Source: Rhizoclosmatium globosum
Lineage: Eukaryota; Chytridiomycota; Chytridiomycetes; Chytridiales; Chytriomycetaceae
DNA length: 64,000 bases
Direction: 5' to 3'
Assembly: GCA_002104985.1 (NCBI GenBank)
Contig: MCGO01000051.1
Span: forward strand, 228,247-292,246
Below, one piece after another: positions 12,101 to 24,900 of the stretch; the stretch's first letter is position 1; each line of letters opens with the position of its first letter. The position numbers and the translations under genes are program-made. Below the pieces are notes generated by a model. It had not been told where the DNA came from and did not search any database. It saw only the letters and a list, made by a program, of their open reading frames with translations.

Positions 12101-12823
12101 TGGTGTGGGCTCGTGTTCTGCGATAACTGCAGCTCGCACCGTGTCGCGCTGGAGAATGGGGGCAATGTCGGGGATGGAGCGTATCACCGCGTTTGTGACA
12201 CATGTTACACATTCTTGACAAACTCAACAGGTGATAGTCCGTTGTACAGTAACCCTCCTGTACGGCCTTCACCCCCAGCGCATTTATTACATCAAGAAGG
12301 GCCGTTGAGTTCAAGCAGTAGTAGCAGCACGAGCGCGATGGATTTGATTGCCACGCTGTCCCATCAAGTCGCGTCGGCGATTACGACTGTTGTTGCAAGT
12401 ACTGCGAATCACGTTGGGTCACTTGCTGGCCGTGATTCACAAGTCGATGAAGAGGACGAAGAGGAAGAGGAAGAGGAAGACGATGAAGAAAATCGCCTTG
12501 CACCTAAACCACCGCCACGAAACATGTCTGACTCAGTCATGCTCGAATGCCCCGTCTGTCAAATGTCTCTCCTGAAAATGAAGTCAGTTCAGGAAACGGA
12601 GGCACATATCGCGCAGTGTCTCACACGGTCTGCTGAGATCAGTGGAAATCGGTATATCGTGCAGACGTTGCGAGAAGATTCAGGACAGGAGTGCGTCATC
12701 TGTTTCGGGGATATGGTAGCCGGGGAACGAGTTGCTCGGTTGAACTGTCTTTGTGTGTATCATGAAGGGTGTATAAAAGGATGGTTTAAGAAGAAGAGTA
12801 GTTGTCCTGTACATTATCAATAA
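9179..12823 (+). CDS. Ankyrin / dysferlin-domain / FYVE / RING protein, probable endosomal E3 ubiquitin ligase
   Basis: Ten exons: 9179-9421, 9496-9543, 9612-9822, 9881-10254, 10417-10559, 10612-10859, 10919-11187, 11239-11410, 11460-12051 and 12100-12823. They sum to 1007 residues. Residues ~1-190 hold ankyrin repeats (GWTALHNAASGGFYNVAKCL, GADSAF-like turns). A dysferlin/peroxin-type module follows, with WFWLTDWKID, DEDGWRY and the basic RRRRWIR. A FYVE zinc finger spans ~745-800: CKLC, the basic RKHHCR motif split by an intron, FCDNCS and CDTC. It should bind PI3P. After an acidic run and a CPVC...H...C zinc-binding segment, a RING ends the protein (CVIC ... CVYHEGC ... CPVH). The final His instead of Cys is usual for ZNRF/Pib1-type RINGs. 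Ubiquitin ligation at endosomes or the vacuole is inferred from FYVE plus RING. Confidence 0.88.
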
Positions 12824-12882
12824 ACACTGAACTTTAGTCAATAGTGCCAGGATTATGTCCCAAAATATTTGTTTATTTATGA

Positions 12883-15800
12883 TTATGGTAGCAGTTTGAA
12901 AAACTCGGGGGGAATAGTAAGTTCTGGGAGTGGGAGGTATTGCGTTGTATCCGCCAGCGGAGAAACTGGTAACATCCCATAGTCAGGTTCTGGGTCCAAC
13001 GACAACGGAACTAAATCCCGGTGCCTTGATGGATCCGCGCGAGAACGAATCTCTTCATAGAATTCAAGAGACATCTGTGAACCCATGGAATGTTAGGATA
13101 ATCACACAGGAATGAAGTAAAGTACTTACGGGTGAATCCAGATCCCGAGTCGAGTAATTCGAATACAACTTCTCAATCTGACTCGGATTCAACAAATACG
13201 CAAGTTCAAACACAGCCGCTACATCCTGCGTCTCTGATTTATTCAGAGTAAGGATCTTGGCCGCTTGTGAAACAAGGTCAATGTGGTCTAATGCTTTCCA
13301 GCGAATGCGTGGTTATTCTACTGCAATACAAGTTACGGTGCAAACTTACTTGATGTTATTCCAAGCCTTGCGCAAAGTTCTTCGATTTGGCTGAGGTTGT
13401 ATTGGATTTGACAACCCCGTTTGAAATTCAAAAAGTTTCTTTTGACAAGCATTCCGTTGAACGCAACGACGCCGATTGTACGCATTATTTCAGTCATTGC
13501 GTGCGTGTGAAGGGCTTCATGGCAGAAGAATTGTCGGAGTGTGGTGTGAGTAGAAGTGAGGAAAGAGCGTAGCTTTGTGAGACCATTCGTTGAATCGGAG
13601 GGCTTCGAAAAAACGCTCCAGAAAGCAGATGTGGTTGAAGATGCATCGATTTTGAGGCCAGGAAGATCCTGGTTTTCGAGGATTGCTGGGATAGTGAGGG
13701 ATGCAGTATGATCCCGAAGGCGTTTGATGTAAATTGGAATCAAGTCAGTTTCCAGTAAAGTTTGCAATTCAGCCAAAATAGCACGAAGAGAGGTCAAAGA
13801 TGCGAGGTTGTTTGGTTTCTTTTGTTCTCGAGTTTGAGTGTGTAACACTAGTTGAAGCAGGGCATGGGTATTAGAGATCCAGAACGCCGTTAAGGTTTTA
13901 TCAGGGTTGTCCTAAAATTATGTCAGTTCCATAATGGCAAACGTTCAGCGAACACGTACCACTACAACCGACGCGATATCAAAACAGATATCTGCGACAA
14001 AATTATTGAGCTGTACCAACATTCCCTGCTCCAGATGCATCGAAATAAGCGAATTGAGAATAAACGATGGGTAAAGCACTTGACGTCTCGTCAGAGTCTG
14101 TTTAGGATCCACAGTTGGAATGGCAAGGTTCCTGATCACATTATCACAAATAATGTCATTGAAATCGGGGCGTGTGAGAAGTTCTGCGCGAGCAGCCATT
14201 AGTTTCGGGTTTGGCAGCATGCTCGTTGTTCGTGGAGAAACTGTTGCCTGGGTAGCGACTTTTGGAGTAGTTTGAGTCGATTCCGAAGTGACAGTTGAAG
14301 TATGAGTCTTTGGAGCGTCGGAACTCGACAATCGTGAAAGTAGTGAACCCGGTGCTGAAGCCATCATCACTCCACCAGCAAGATCATCGTCTTCCATTGG
14401 ATCTGCTGCCATCAATGGTGAGAAAATGCTTTGGATGTTAGCTGAAACCGAGCTTTGACGCACGATTTCCTTTCGTCGCGCTCGTTCAGCGTCATCCACA
14501 ATAGTTTCCTCAAAGATGGACGTGGATCTCATTGTTGGAATCCTGACAGGTCGTTTCATCATACCAGGACTATCATTCGTCGTGGTGGTAGTCGCAGCAG
14601 CAGCAGCAGCAGCAGCGCGTTGAGCAGCCTGTTCTCCACGCTTACTTCCCGTCCGTGACATATCTGGAGACGGGTTCATAGTCGCACTACGAGCCATTGA
14701 TGGTGGACTTAATGCAGCTTGCAAGCCTGGGAAAGACGGCGGCGCGGGAGATAACTCCATTCCATTTGAAGGCGACGCTGAAGCTCGAATCGATGGGAAA
14801 ACAGTTGCAACAGGTGGTCTACCTCGCGTGTCAAGAGTCTTTCCGCGACTTGGATGAGTCTTGGGAGGTTCTCGGCTTGGAACTCTGTCCATAGACGGTG
14901 CGGTGCGGTATGGTGACTGACTGAAAGCCCGGATACTGCCCTTCGTGAGAATGAGAGCAGGTGCATCGACGTTAGGGAGAAGACCATCTTGAACTGCTTG
15001 AGCAACAATATGGCTGAATCGATCTCGTTCTGAAGAGATAATATCCTGCTCTCGCTTCAGATCTACAATCTCTTTTGCCAACGCTGCATTCTCAGCAAGA
15101 GATGCCTTGTGCTTGGCATCCAAAGCTTCAAACTTTTCCTTCCAAGACGCCAAGTGACTTTCGTAAGAAGCACACTTTTCCTGAAGCTCTTTTGCTTCCA
15201 TAGTCTTGTCCCGTAACGCCTGCGACAATGACACAACCTTTGCCTCCAAGCTGAACGCTTTTTCCTTTACAGCTTCAACATTCTTGGCATCTGCTTTCAG
15301 TGACTTCAACAGTTTTCTTGAAGCTTTAGTGCGAATCGCGCTTTGAAGCATAACGACACGAGCATAATTCTGCTTATACATTTTCCTGGCACGATAACCA
15401 CGCCAAACAGACTGGATCTTAGTAGCAGCTTTCCTCTCCCTAATTTCTCGTTCCCTCTTCTCCTTGGTAGCAGCCGCATCCGCCTTCAACTCCCCCAACT
15501 TCTTCTTCGCCAAATACATACGCGAAGCGTTTTGAATTGCCAACGTCGCCTCTTTCAACATCAAGAAGCGCTTTCGTTCAATAAATCGCTTCGCGTTCTT
15601 GGTTAACAGACGTGCGAAATGGTTGATACGGTCTTTACGGCGGTCTTCGAAAAATGCGATTTGGCCGGATTTCAAGAAGACTTTGGTTTTTCCAAATTGG
15701 TATTTTGTTGAGTCTGTGAGTACGGTTGTTACGATTTTGACGCAGAGCTCTCTCTTGGCGAGGGTTTCGCGGAAAGTGGATGGGACGAGGATGTCATAAC

Positions 15801-18688
15801 GTGTTGCGAACTGTTGGTAGGATAGCTTGTTTGGATATCCGGCGTTACTGATTTTGATAGTTTCAAGGACACCACAGGCTGAACAAGACAGTTTAGCACA
15901 CATGTTCCTCTTCAAATTAGGGAAATCCAACCTTTTAGCTGAGACAAAACCATTGCACCCTCAAACTCGAATGCGGCCTTCGCCATATTCGGTTTAATAC
16001 AACGAATATACTGAGGAAAACAAGATTAGCTAAATAAATGAAACTAAATAAACCCTTACATGTCCCTCAGTCTCTCGAATAGTAGCCATCAACCCCTGCA
16101 ACGAGTTCTTAAACATAGACCCAAGCGTCGGAGCAGTCATAGTTGATTTCCTCCGTTCCACACTTTTTCCAGGCGAAACATACCCAGCCCCACCTTCCCC
16201 ATCCTCACGACCACTCGAATGTCCCAAAATCTCCCTCAAAAACGGACTAGTACTTGCAGCCAACACATCCTGCAACTCGTCACTCATTGTATCCTTATTC
16301 TTATCAATAAACCCTGTAACCGTATACGAAACATCCACCGCGTAGTGCTTCACCGTGAACTCCGTGTTTCCAAAGCGACCCTTAGAGTAATACTTGTTTT
16401 TATCAAAGTTTGTATTGAGTTTCGAGATGAGTGTGGCGTCGGACCCGGATTGGAGTCGTGATTCTTCGTCTAGGAGGCTGAGGATTCCGATACGTGCTTC
16501 GATTAAGTCGATGCATGGTTGGTTGTCGGCGAATTCGATGAACGTCCATTCGATTGCTTCTTGGATGTATCCTTCTTGTTCGATGCGGAAGACATGTGCG
16601 TTGAACTCTTGTTGGAGCTTTTCGTTGGCGTAGTTTATGCAGAATTGTTCGAAGGAGTTCTTTTTGAAGTGTTCGAAGCTGGGTTGATTGTGAGTGTTTG
16701 CTTCGCAAATGTGGTCAGTGTTTAAGTTACCCGTAAATATCGAGGACACCAATGAAATGCTGTTCATTATTGGATTCACGTTTCAGGTTCTTGTTGATAG
16801 CTTTGACGAGCCAGTCAAACAGTTTCGTATATCTACCACAAGCTTTGAGATCCAGGTGAAGTCGTTAATGCTATTACTCACATGACTTTTGTGACAGAGT
16901 CCCTCGCAACAACAGCAACGTCCTTTTTCATATCCTTAACAAACTTCTCCTTCCCGATCACAGTCTGCTTCTTTGTGACCCATTTCACAAAATCCTTGGC
17001 ATTTATGCCAAGCAGTTCACAACACTGCGATAAGGCTACATCGCTTTCTGAAATCGTAGACCCTTCAGCGCCAGACTCCGTAACGACAATATTTCCAATG
17101 TGCAGAATCGCCGCACACAGACGGAAAATGTCCCATTGCATCGAAACCGACATTCCAAGCGTAGACAGCGCTTCCTGTGTTGCTTTGAACTCTTCCACAT
17201 CGTTAATGTTTTTGACAACTCCTGCCCGGCCTTGGTTCAAGTAATGGAACGACTCCCATTTATCGAGACCAAGCTGCTTCCTTTCCGCCGCGGGTGCAGC
17301 TGCACAGAGTTGATAAAAAATGTGGTAGTTTCGTTCTGTAAAGTGAAAATGAGTTTATGGAAAGTTGTAGTCATGAGCATACCGGTCTCGGGTTGAAAAA
17401 TGAGACGAGATCGTTCTAGGAGGTATGTTCTGACTTGAGCACCAGTGATTCTGACGCTGCCCGATTTAGGGTCAGAGAAGAAGAGCTCGACGAATTTCCC
17501 GAATCGAGAAGAGTTATCGTTACGAGTTGTCTTTGCGTTACCAAACGACTGAAGAGCAAGAAGCTTAGATCGAGGCTGTCCTATATTGAATGGGTGGACT
17601 CACTTCAAGGATTGGGTTGGAAGCAAGAACTGCATCCTCGGTTTCACTCTTTTGGATCGTCATTGCTTCGGGCCTCATTAATGCTTCCAAGGTATCAATT
17701 TTGCTGATGGAATCCACCACGGCGAGGTATTGCATAATGTACTTTGTTGACTGAGTCTTTCCAGCTCCACTTTCACCGGAAACAATGACAGATTGGTTCT
17801 TTCCTTCCAGCATAGCTCGATAGCATTCTTCGGCAATTCCGTACTGAGTGTGTATGCTTAGTTTTCAGAGATCGTTTTTAAGGTCCAGCTCACAATGTGC
17901 GGATTCCGTTCTTGCCGCTTGCTGCCGACGTATTCACGCATGATATCTGCCGAGTACAGATCCACATACTGAAATGGGTTCATGGCAATGAGAACCATGC
18001 CTGAGTAAGTGTAAATATGGCCAGATGCAAATCTGTTTTTGATGCCCCAGAAGACAGCTGGTCTGTGAAGGAAGAGGGTGAGACCACTGTTACGTACCAG
18101 TGCAGGGTACAACAACATACTCATGCAAGTACGACAGCAGCGACAGATCCTCCACCTCGTCCTATAAATGCAGAAGAGAAGAGAAGAGAGTGATTTAGAC
18201 CAGCCCCTTCCTTCCCAAGTTTCAATCAATCAAGGTCACCATAAAGTCCGGGTTCTTCAGTGGCGGCAGATCGGCATTTGAAGCGAGCGAAGTCAGGGCT
18301 GCCGAATACGAATGCACCTTTGATTGGATTAGTTTGGTTTGATTGGATAACCAAAACAAACAAACCAAGTTCGAGTCGGTTAATCGGAATCCAATTCGAA
18401 TGTTTCCACTTTCGATCGATGCTTCGCTTTCGACTTCGCCCATGAGCCAGCCATCGGACTTGTCGGGGAAGTACCTTTGGTTGTGTTTCAACGGTGAGTT
18501 AGGGCAGTGAACTCAACGGGTCTTACGCTTTCGCTCCCTGGAACAGTGTTATTAGCTGATAAACTACCACCTATTCAGGTACTTACTCGCCGGTAGTCTA
18601 GTAGTGCCTTGCTCACATCAAATCCCTTGGTTGGTGGTGTGGCTGGTGCAGACACATCCATCTCGTTTTCTTTGATGTTTTTCGTCAT
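12883..18688 (-). CDS. Class V myosin heavy chain, copy A (with dilute tail)
   Basis: Sixteen exons on the minus strand, from the ATG at 18688 to the stop at 12883: 18688-18587, 18537-18527, 18474-18366, 18317-18240, 18161-18121, 18062-17894, 17843-17604, 17548-17383, 17335-16882, 16832-16731, 16678-16060, 16010-15932, 15878-13960, 13911-13350, 13293-13130 and 13074-12883. They sum to 1668 residues. Order: N-terminal SH3-like segment (YFPDK...GW), motor domain with P-loop GESGAGKT and switch region [10 protein letters not shown], actin-binding region, IQ motifs ([12 protein letters not shown]), coiled coil, Ser/Pro-rich linker, and a dilute (DIL) cargo-binding tail. Fungal class V myosins move secretory vesicles and organelles along actin. 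Exon 2 is an 11-nt micro-exon. A and copy B share nearly all intron positions. Confidence 0.93.
18527..18537 (-). other. 11-nt micro-exon of myosin copy A
   Basis: The minus-strand sequence GGAGCGAAAGC is preceded by TTCCAG and followed by GTAAGA. Inclusion is required to keep exon 1 (ending DYRR, phase 0) in frame with exon 3 (Y-FPDK) and inserts GAKA between them. Copies B and C have an 11-nt exon at the same place. Confidence 0.8.
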
Positions 18689-19425
18689 CGGACTTCGATG
18701 TTCTGACTGAATTGAGAATGGGATCAAAAACCAGTAAAGCAGAGAAGAAACCTTGGGAAGTCGGAGCGAACTTGGCTTGTAAATTATGATTGAGAATACA
18801 TCCTATTCACGTTGGTATCATTTAATTCACTTAATAAAGAATGTGCATAAATTGAAAGAGTCTGGGTAATTCTGAAGAAAAGGATTCATCCAGGGCTGCT
18901 AAAGAAATTGATTAGTTCTATGAAAGGCAGGCTGTGGAAACTTTCGCTTATTATCTCATACCAATTACGGCTGGAAGTCATGTCATCTATGAAAAACCAT
19001 TCAAAACAAGTCTCGTTGCTCCTGCGATTGCGATTCGCTAGAACCTTTCATAAAGTCTTGATAAGAACCAAGGAACATAGACTATTTAGATACTTCAATT
19101 CTTAAGAAAATAGCGTCTATTTTTAATACATCAAAATAACTGAGATCGAAGTATCTTTCAAAGTTTGGTGTATTTCCCTTTGGTACCATGGACAATGAAA
19201 ATGACCCGCTTAAATACATTTTGCTTTTGAGTTTGAAGTATTAAAATTTTTGGTTGCCCACGCGTGCTCCTCTGTAGTCAAAGTGGTGGAGTAGCGAACG
19301 TCCCACGATAGGGTAAAGAACCCACGATTTGTCGGTTACGTTCAGACACTTATCCACAGCGCCGCTGAAAGATAAATATAGCATTTGGCGGTGGTAAGAT
19401 TTCACAAAAACTCAATCCAAGAAAG
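18689..19425. other. Divergent intergenic region
   Basis: About 740 bp between the start of myosin A (minus) and the start of the DUF2087 gene (plus). I see no supported gene. It should hold both promoters. No repeat or RNA gene was recognised. Confidence 0.5.
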
Positions 19426-19935
19426 ATGCCCGAAGTTCAAGCTCAAATCGCATTGCAAACAACCGAAACCCTCGACGCCCTCCTCGAGTCTAACCAATCA
19501 ACGCCAGTTACTGGACCCTCCGAAGCTTATACCTTCAACGTTCCAAAAGACTTTGATTCACCATACATTGACGTCCTTGCCCGCGAATTGTATCGCAGAG
19601 ATATTGAAGCCAACGGTGGCGCCTTCCTTCCAGATGGACGTTTGAAATCGTGGCCAAAGAAGAAGAATAAGTGGGAGACCGTTATCAGATATATTGGAAC
19701 ATTGATTGATCCAAGCAAGAAGTTTGAGCAAGCTGAAGTAATTGATATCATCAAGTACTTTGTGCCTGCGTCCGACAAGGTACACGAAAATAACCTTGTC
19801 GATGCAATCAGTATTCTCAGGAATTTAGTGGATATGCAAATCTTGGAAAGAGAAGGAGGTGGAACGGTTGTGTGGAGAACTACTGATAAAGGACACCCAA
19901 TGCCTATGGGAAAGGGCATTATTCCACGCTTTTGA
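19426..19935 (+). CDS. DUF2087-like protein
   Basis: A single-exon gene of 169 residues starting at the first ATG (AGAAAGATGCC). The centre (DGRLKSWPKKKNKWETVIRY, then FEQAEVIDII) and the end (LRNLVDMQILER...VVWRTT) match the layout of the DUF2087 family: a basic 'RLK..P.K' segment, a helix with an EV motif, then a winged-helix-like 'LR.LVD...L.R' block ending in a beta hairpin. In bacteria this module often sits behind transcriptional-regulator domains. Here it stands alone, so its role is unknown. It lies divergently from myosin A. Family call is moderately sure. Confidence 0.72.
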   Translation: MPEVQAQIALQTTETLDALLESNQSTPVTGPSEAYTFNVPKDFDSPYIDVLARELYRRDIEANGGAFLPDGRLKSWPKKKNKWETVIRYIGTLIDPSKKFEQAEVIDIIKYFVPASDKVHENNLVDAISILRNLVDMQILEREGGGTVVWRTTDKGHPMPMGKGIIPRF

Positions 19936-20531
19936 GCTCAACGTTCACATTATAATGAATCTATAAATAAATGGTGATACAGAGCAGATATAGAATGATT
20001 TACATTTTGTGCTGGCAAGAAACAAGCCAATTTGTTTTTCCGCCTCTTTCCCATTTCAACACCACTTCCTTTTACAGATAAGGTTTTACTTTTGGTACTG
20101 GTTATTGTTTTTCTTTTTTCGTTGTGTTTCCCTGTCTTATAGAGAAGTGTTCGACGGCGGGGCTGAGTTATACGTGGCAAAGCGGTACCAGGGTTAAATT
20201 CATTCTTTACTGTTCATTTACTTGGTTTACTTGAATTCTATGTGAAGAGATATGTCTTTTAGTCAAAGAACACCAAAGCTGTCGAACCTGACACACAAAT
20301 ATCCAACCAAATTCAAAGAAGTAACCGAGAATAGCATTCCATAATCTGCATAATTATTATACTCATTGAATAGATAAGTAACCGCGGAAACATGGGAAGT
20401 GCAGGGTTTCCGAGAGGATTTCCATTTTTGAAGTCGAAGAACCCCACTTCTTGGACAAACTTCAAAGCATTCTAGGTTTTTTTTCAGAAACGCGCTTTAC
20501 TTTCAAAGTAACTTTCAAAACTACTCACATT
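19936..20531. other. Intergenic, no gene recognised
   Basis: About 600 bp of AT-rich sequence between the DUF2087 gene and the C2H2 gene. Only short frames are present, none with family signal. The right half is likely the C2H2 gene's upstream region. Confidence 0.45.
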
Positions 20532-21663
20532 ATGCAAAACTTCCAAGATGAACCTCAAAACCTTTACGCACCAGCTGCAGAGTCAGGGATTCTGATCTCG
20601 AAGGACGAATTGGACCGAATCGAAGCCCAGCTTTTAAGTGTGTCATATCAAACTCAGCACGCTGAGATTCCCCTCGCAAATCAATCTCAAGTGACTGCCA
20701 TGTACCCCGCTGCAAGTGCCTTGGTGCCGAGGCCATTTCAGCCAGTCAACGCAAGCATTCAATTGGATCTCCCCTTTACGACACATCCTTATACACAGTT
20801 TATAATGGCTGCATCTGATGAAAGCTTGGAAACTTTGTTTGAAAGAACAACTGTGAGTTACATGACGACTATTACTCTTGGGCCGCCTCCTCCGTTGACT
20901 CAAAATTATCCACATCATCTTAATCCCATGATTCATGAAACCAGAGTACCAAATAATTTTCAATCTCAAGTTCGTAGTTCAAGAATGGGAGTTGCCCTTC
21001 AACACAATCCAGCACATCAAAATCAGCTGGCTTCCGAACTTGATTGGATATCCATTCAGCCTTCTTATTTGAAAAAGGATTTGCTTGCTGGTCTTGAATC
21101 TTCTACATCTTCATGTGGATCGGTCTCAGATACGGATGAGAAACGTTTGCAAGGTGTTGGCTCAAGCAGCTCAAGTAGCACCTTAGATTCCAGTCAAGGT
21201 AGCTACAAAATGTTTTGTGATTTTATTGTAATTCTTATGAATTTATTATTTAACAGTGGCGTTAATGCACAAGTGTCCAGTTGTTGGGTGTACAAAGTCA
21301 TTCCGAAAGTTGGCAAATTTCAGACAACACATGCTCAAGCATACTGGCGCGCTTCCATACGCGTGCGAATACCCTGGCTGTGACAAGCGCTACAACACTA
21401 AAAATCGACTCAACGTTCATCAATGCAAACACACAGGGAAGTTCCCTCATGAATGCCCCACATGCGGAAATAAGTACGCTCAAAAATGTTCCTTGACGAC
21501 GTATTTAGTTTCTCATATGAATCCGGAGGAGAAGCGTAGGCACTATGAGTCTTTGAAAGAAAAGAATGTTGTTTGTGCTTTGTGCAAGGTTGCATACAAA
21601 AATATGAAAAGCTTGGATCAACATTCTTGGACTGTGCATAAGGTTGCTGGACTTGCATTGTGA
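20532..21663 (+). CDS. C2H2 zinc-finger protein, probable transcription factor
   Basis: Two exons, 20532-21198 and 21257-21663 (58-nt intron, phase 1), give 357 residues. The first ~220 residues are low-complexity, Pro/Gln/Ser-rich and end in a Ser tract (SSSSSSTLDSS). The second exon carries the fingers: CPVVGCTKSFRKLANFRQHM with a terminal H, CEYPGCDKRYN...H...H (TFIIIA-like spacing), a third with CPTCGNKYAQ, and a fourth CALC...H...H at the end. Fingers one and two have the typical TG(A/K).P.C linker. It probably binds DNA in the nucleus. The third finger's last ligands are irregular. Targets are unknown. Confidence 0.85.
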
Positions 21664-21931
21664 GATGGTGATGTAGCCAAGTAATTCCAACTCTCTTTCC
21701 CTTTGAACACTAAATCAATACACTTTTCCAAATGTAACATCTCAACTTAAATTGCAGGCAGGTTGGAAGAGCAAAGAAACTTTGAATTTTCGCAGTCAAA
21801 TCTTTGGCGACCACTTACCCAAAATCAACGTTAAACATACAGTTTAAAACGGCACAATTGGAAAACTGCTTAGTATTAACAGGAACCTGCCCAAATTAAC
21901 ACTTTATATACATTCAAAAGGGTATAACATT

Positions 21932-24900
21932 TCAATATTGGGTCCGTAACCCAAACCTCAAAGCCCCAATAACAACCAACCCCGCTCGTTTCCATCTCCG
22001 CTTTGCAGTCACCTCCAACACAATCTCGCCGCTTCGAATCGATCCACCACTAACTTGAAGCAACAACAATCGCTCGCTTTCCATCAAATCAGCAACTTTG
22101 AGCTCCAAAAACCGTTTCTGGAATACCAAGTCCGATCGCCACACCATCAACCGTTCATTCATGGCCATATAATAATGCACAGCCGCTTTCAACTCTCCTA
22201 TAGCATGTCCGATATCAAGAATCTCTGCATTCCCACAAACAAGATTCACCAACTCCCATACATTCAGTTCCAAAAAGTGAACCTAAAAAACCCCCCCCAA
22301 TCAGTCACTACGCCGAACCAAAACAAAAAGACAAAACACAACTCACCTTATCTTCAATCTCCCGTAACACCTCAACTTCCCTCTCAAGTTCCACAAGCCG
22401 TCTCCCCCGTTCAACAAGCAACCCATCACTCACAACCCTCTGCCCCTCCAACCTCCCCAAAATCTCTTCAAACAGCTCATCCCTCCTACCTCCTCCTCCT
22501 CCTCCTGCACCCCCGAAATTCAACTCCCGTGCAGCTTGAACAAGCGCATCTTCCAGTGCAGACGCACTCTCACTCCACACCCCCTCTCTCCGTCTCCACT
22601 CCTCAACCTCCCTCGAAAGCACCTCCACATCCCGCCTATACGCGTCCTCCCGCCCCTCCAACTCACGCACGCGTACCGCCGTCTGCTCTTCGACAGACTT
22701 GATCCGCGCGAGGAGGTGCGCCGTGTCCTGCGCGGTGCGTTTGTGGGTCTCGAGTTCGAGGGAGAGGAACGTGATTTGGTGGGCGTCGCGGGTGGTTTGG
22801 GAGTGGAGGGATGTGAGGGCTGTTTGGAGGGAGGAGATGTGGGTGTGGAGGCGGTGGATTTCTTGGCGGGTTTGGTGGAGGTCTTGGTGGAGGTCTTGGA
22901 TGTGGGTTGAAGAGGGGTGGGTTTGGGAGGGGGATGAGATTGTGGAGGAGTGGCGGGATATGCGGGATGTAGGGCGGAAGGTTTCTTGGTGGGTTTGCTT
23001 TGTGGGGGATGTTTTTGTGGGTGTTTGGCGCGGCATTTGGATGGGCGATGTGACGTATTGGGAAACAATTTCGTCAGTTGTTGAGGCGCGTTTTGAGTCT
23101 TGGAGAAGGGTTTCGAGATGTCTATGACAATTCGTTAGCACATACAAATAAAACACAACGGAAACTCAACTCCAAACATGCTTGAATCGTTACAAACGAA
23201 ACGCTGATTGATGCAGGAGGAGGAGGACACCCAATCCACCCTCTATTCCTTTCCAAAACTTGCTGAATCAAGTTCTCATGATGTCGAACCAAATCAAGTG
23301 CATCCTTGATGCTCGAAAAATACCAATTTCGATTCTGCCCACACGGTTCTCGATACAGTTGCCCCATAAGCTCCGAGTCCTGTGGAACAAGGTACGACAA
23401 ACAGTCCCGAATAATATGTTCCAACTGAACAACATCGTTTTCCAGTTCCGAGACCTTGACGGTAACATCCTCCAAACTCTTTCGAAGACTCGCCTTTTCA
23501 GATTTTAATTCCAAAACGGAATTCTTGAGTTCGAGGACTTGATCTTCCAAAACTTGATTGACGTCTGCGAATTCGATACAGTTGTCTTGTAGTTCTGTGA
23601 CTTCAGTTGTAAGCTGCTGAATACGAGCTTTAAGTTCTTCAGTTGATTCTGTTGCAGATTGTTGCTTCTGCAAATGCTCTAGCTCCACACTGTGTTCTTG
23701 AATCTGATTCCTCGCAGACTCAAGCTCCTTCTCCAAAATAATGACAGTGTACTGCGACGCCGTCAAGTCCGCCGTAAGTTTCCGCACAAGTTCATTCGGT
23801 TTCCCCATTTCCGTGTCATACGAAACTCGAGATCTGGAAGCATCACTCGAAACACGATCCAACTCTTTCTGAAGGACCTCAATATGATGGTCAGTGTCAT
23901 TCGAGGTAGAAGAGCGACGTCCTAACTCCTGCTGCACTCGAACAAGCTGATCTTCTCGCTCTACAAGGAGTTGGTTTCGCTTTGTAAGTTCAGATCGAGT
24001 AGTTTCCAGATCTTTTTCGAGGGTTTCAACAGTCACTTGCGAGGTTGTTAAATCCGCCGTCAGTTTCTTGACAAGATTATTCAGATTTCGCGTTTCAGAG
24101 TCGTATGAGTTGCGTGCCCGCATGGAATCTGATATCAGACGGTCTAATTCTTTTTGCAAGAACTCAACGCGGGATCCTGATTCAGCCAAGCTTGACATTC
24201 GGGTTAGTTCTTGTTGAAGCCGTAATAGTTGCTCTTCTCTCTCCTTCAACTGTTCCACGCATCTGACATTTTCAGCACGAGTAACCTCGAGATCTTTTTC
24301 AAGATTCTCAACAGTCACTTGAGATGCCGTCAAATCAGCGCTTAGCTTTTTGACGAGGTCATTCAAATTTCGCGTTTCAGAGTCATAAGCGTTTCGAGAT
24401 CGTGTTGCATCAGAAGTAGAGCGATCTAGTTTCTCTTGCATCAAAGAGAGACGATGTTCCAAGTCAGTAATGCCACGTTGGTGATTTTGTTGACTTGATT
24501 TCAATAGATCCTCCCGTTCTCGAAGTTGGTTCTTCAATATAGTATTCTCAGACTGAAGAACCTTCAAATCCGCCGTAACACTTTCAACAACAATCCGCAT
24601 CCTCTCCGTCTCAGCATCCCGCACACGTAATCCTTCCACCTCCAATCCGTATTTTTCGCGTCCCGCTGTTTCCAAAGACTCTTCAAGGTCCTGGATCCGC
24701 CGGTTCGCGTCATTCAGCTGACCTTCAAGCAACTCTTTGGTATGGATATGGTCTCGCAGTTCACGGTCAGTATGAGACAGAGATTGAGTTGTTTTCGAGA
24801 GGGAGAGAGTTAATTCATCGACTTGACTTTCGAGGACTAGTTTTTCAGAGATTGTGAGGGTTAAATCTTGTTCAAGGGATTGAATGCGTTCTTCGAGATG

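Noticed and set aside
13387..17707. Plus-strand open frames across myosin A
   Set aside because: They are shadows of the minus-strand motor, IQ and tail exons; the minus strand has consistent splice phases and conserved myosin motifs.
22536..23127. Plus-strand frames over the coiled-coil gene
   Set aside because: Antisense to a supported exon with consistent phase, and Arg/Trp-rich in an artefactual way.
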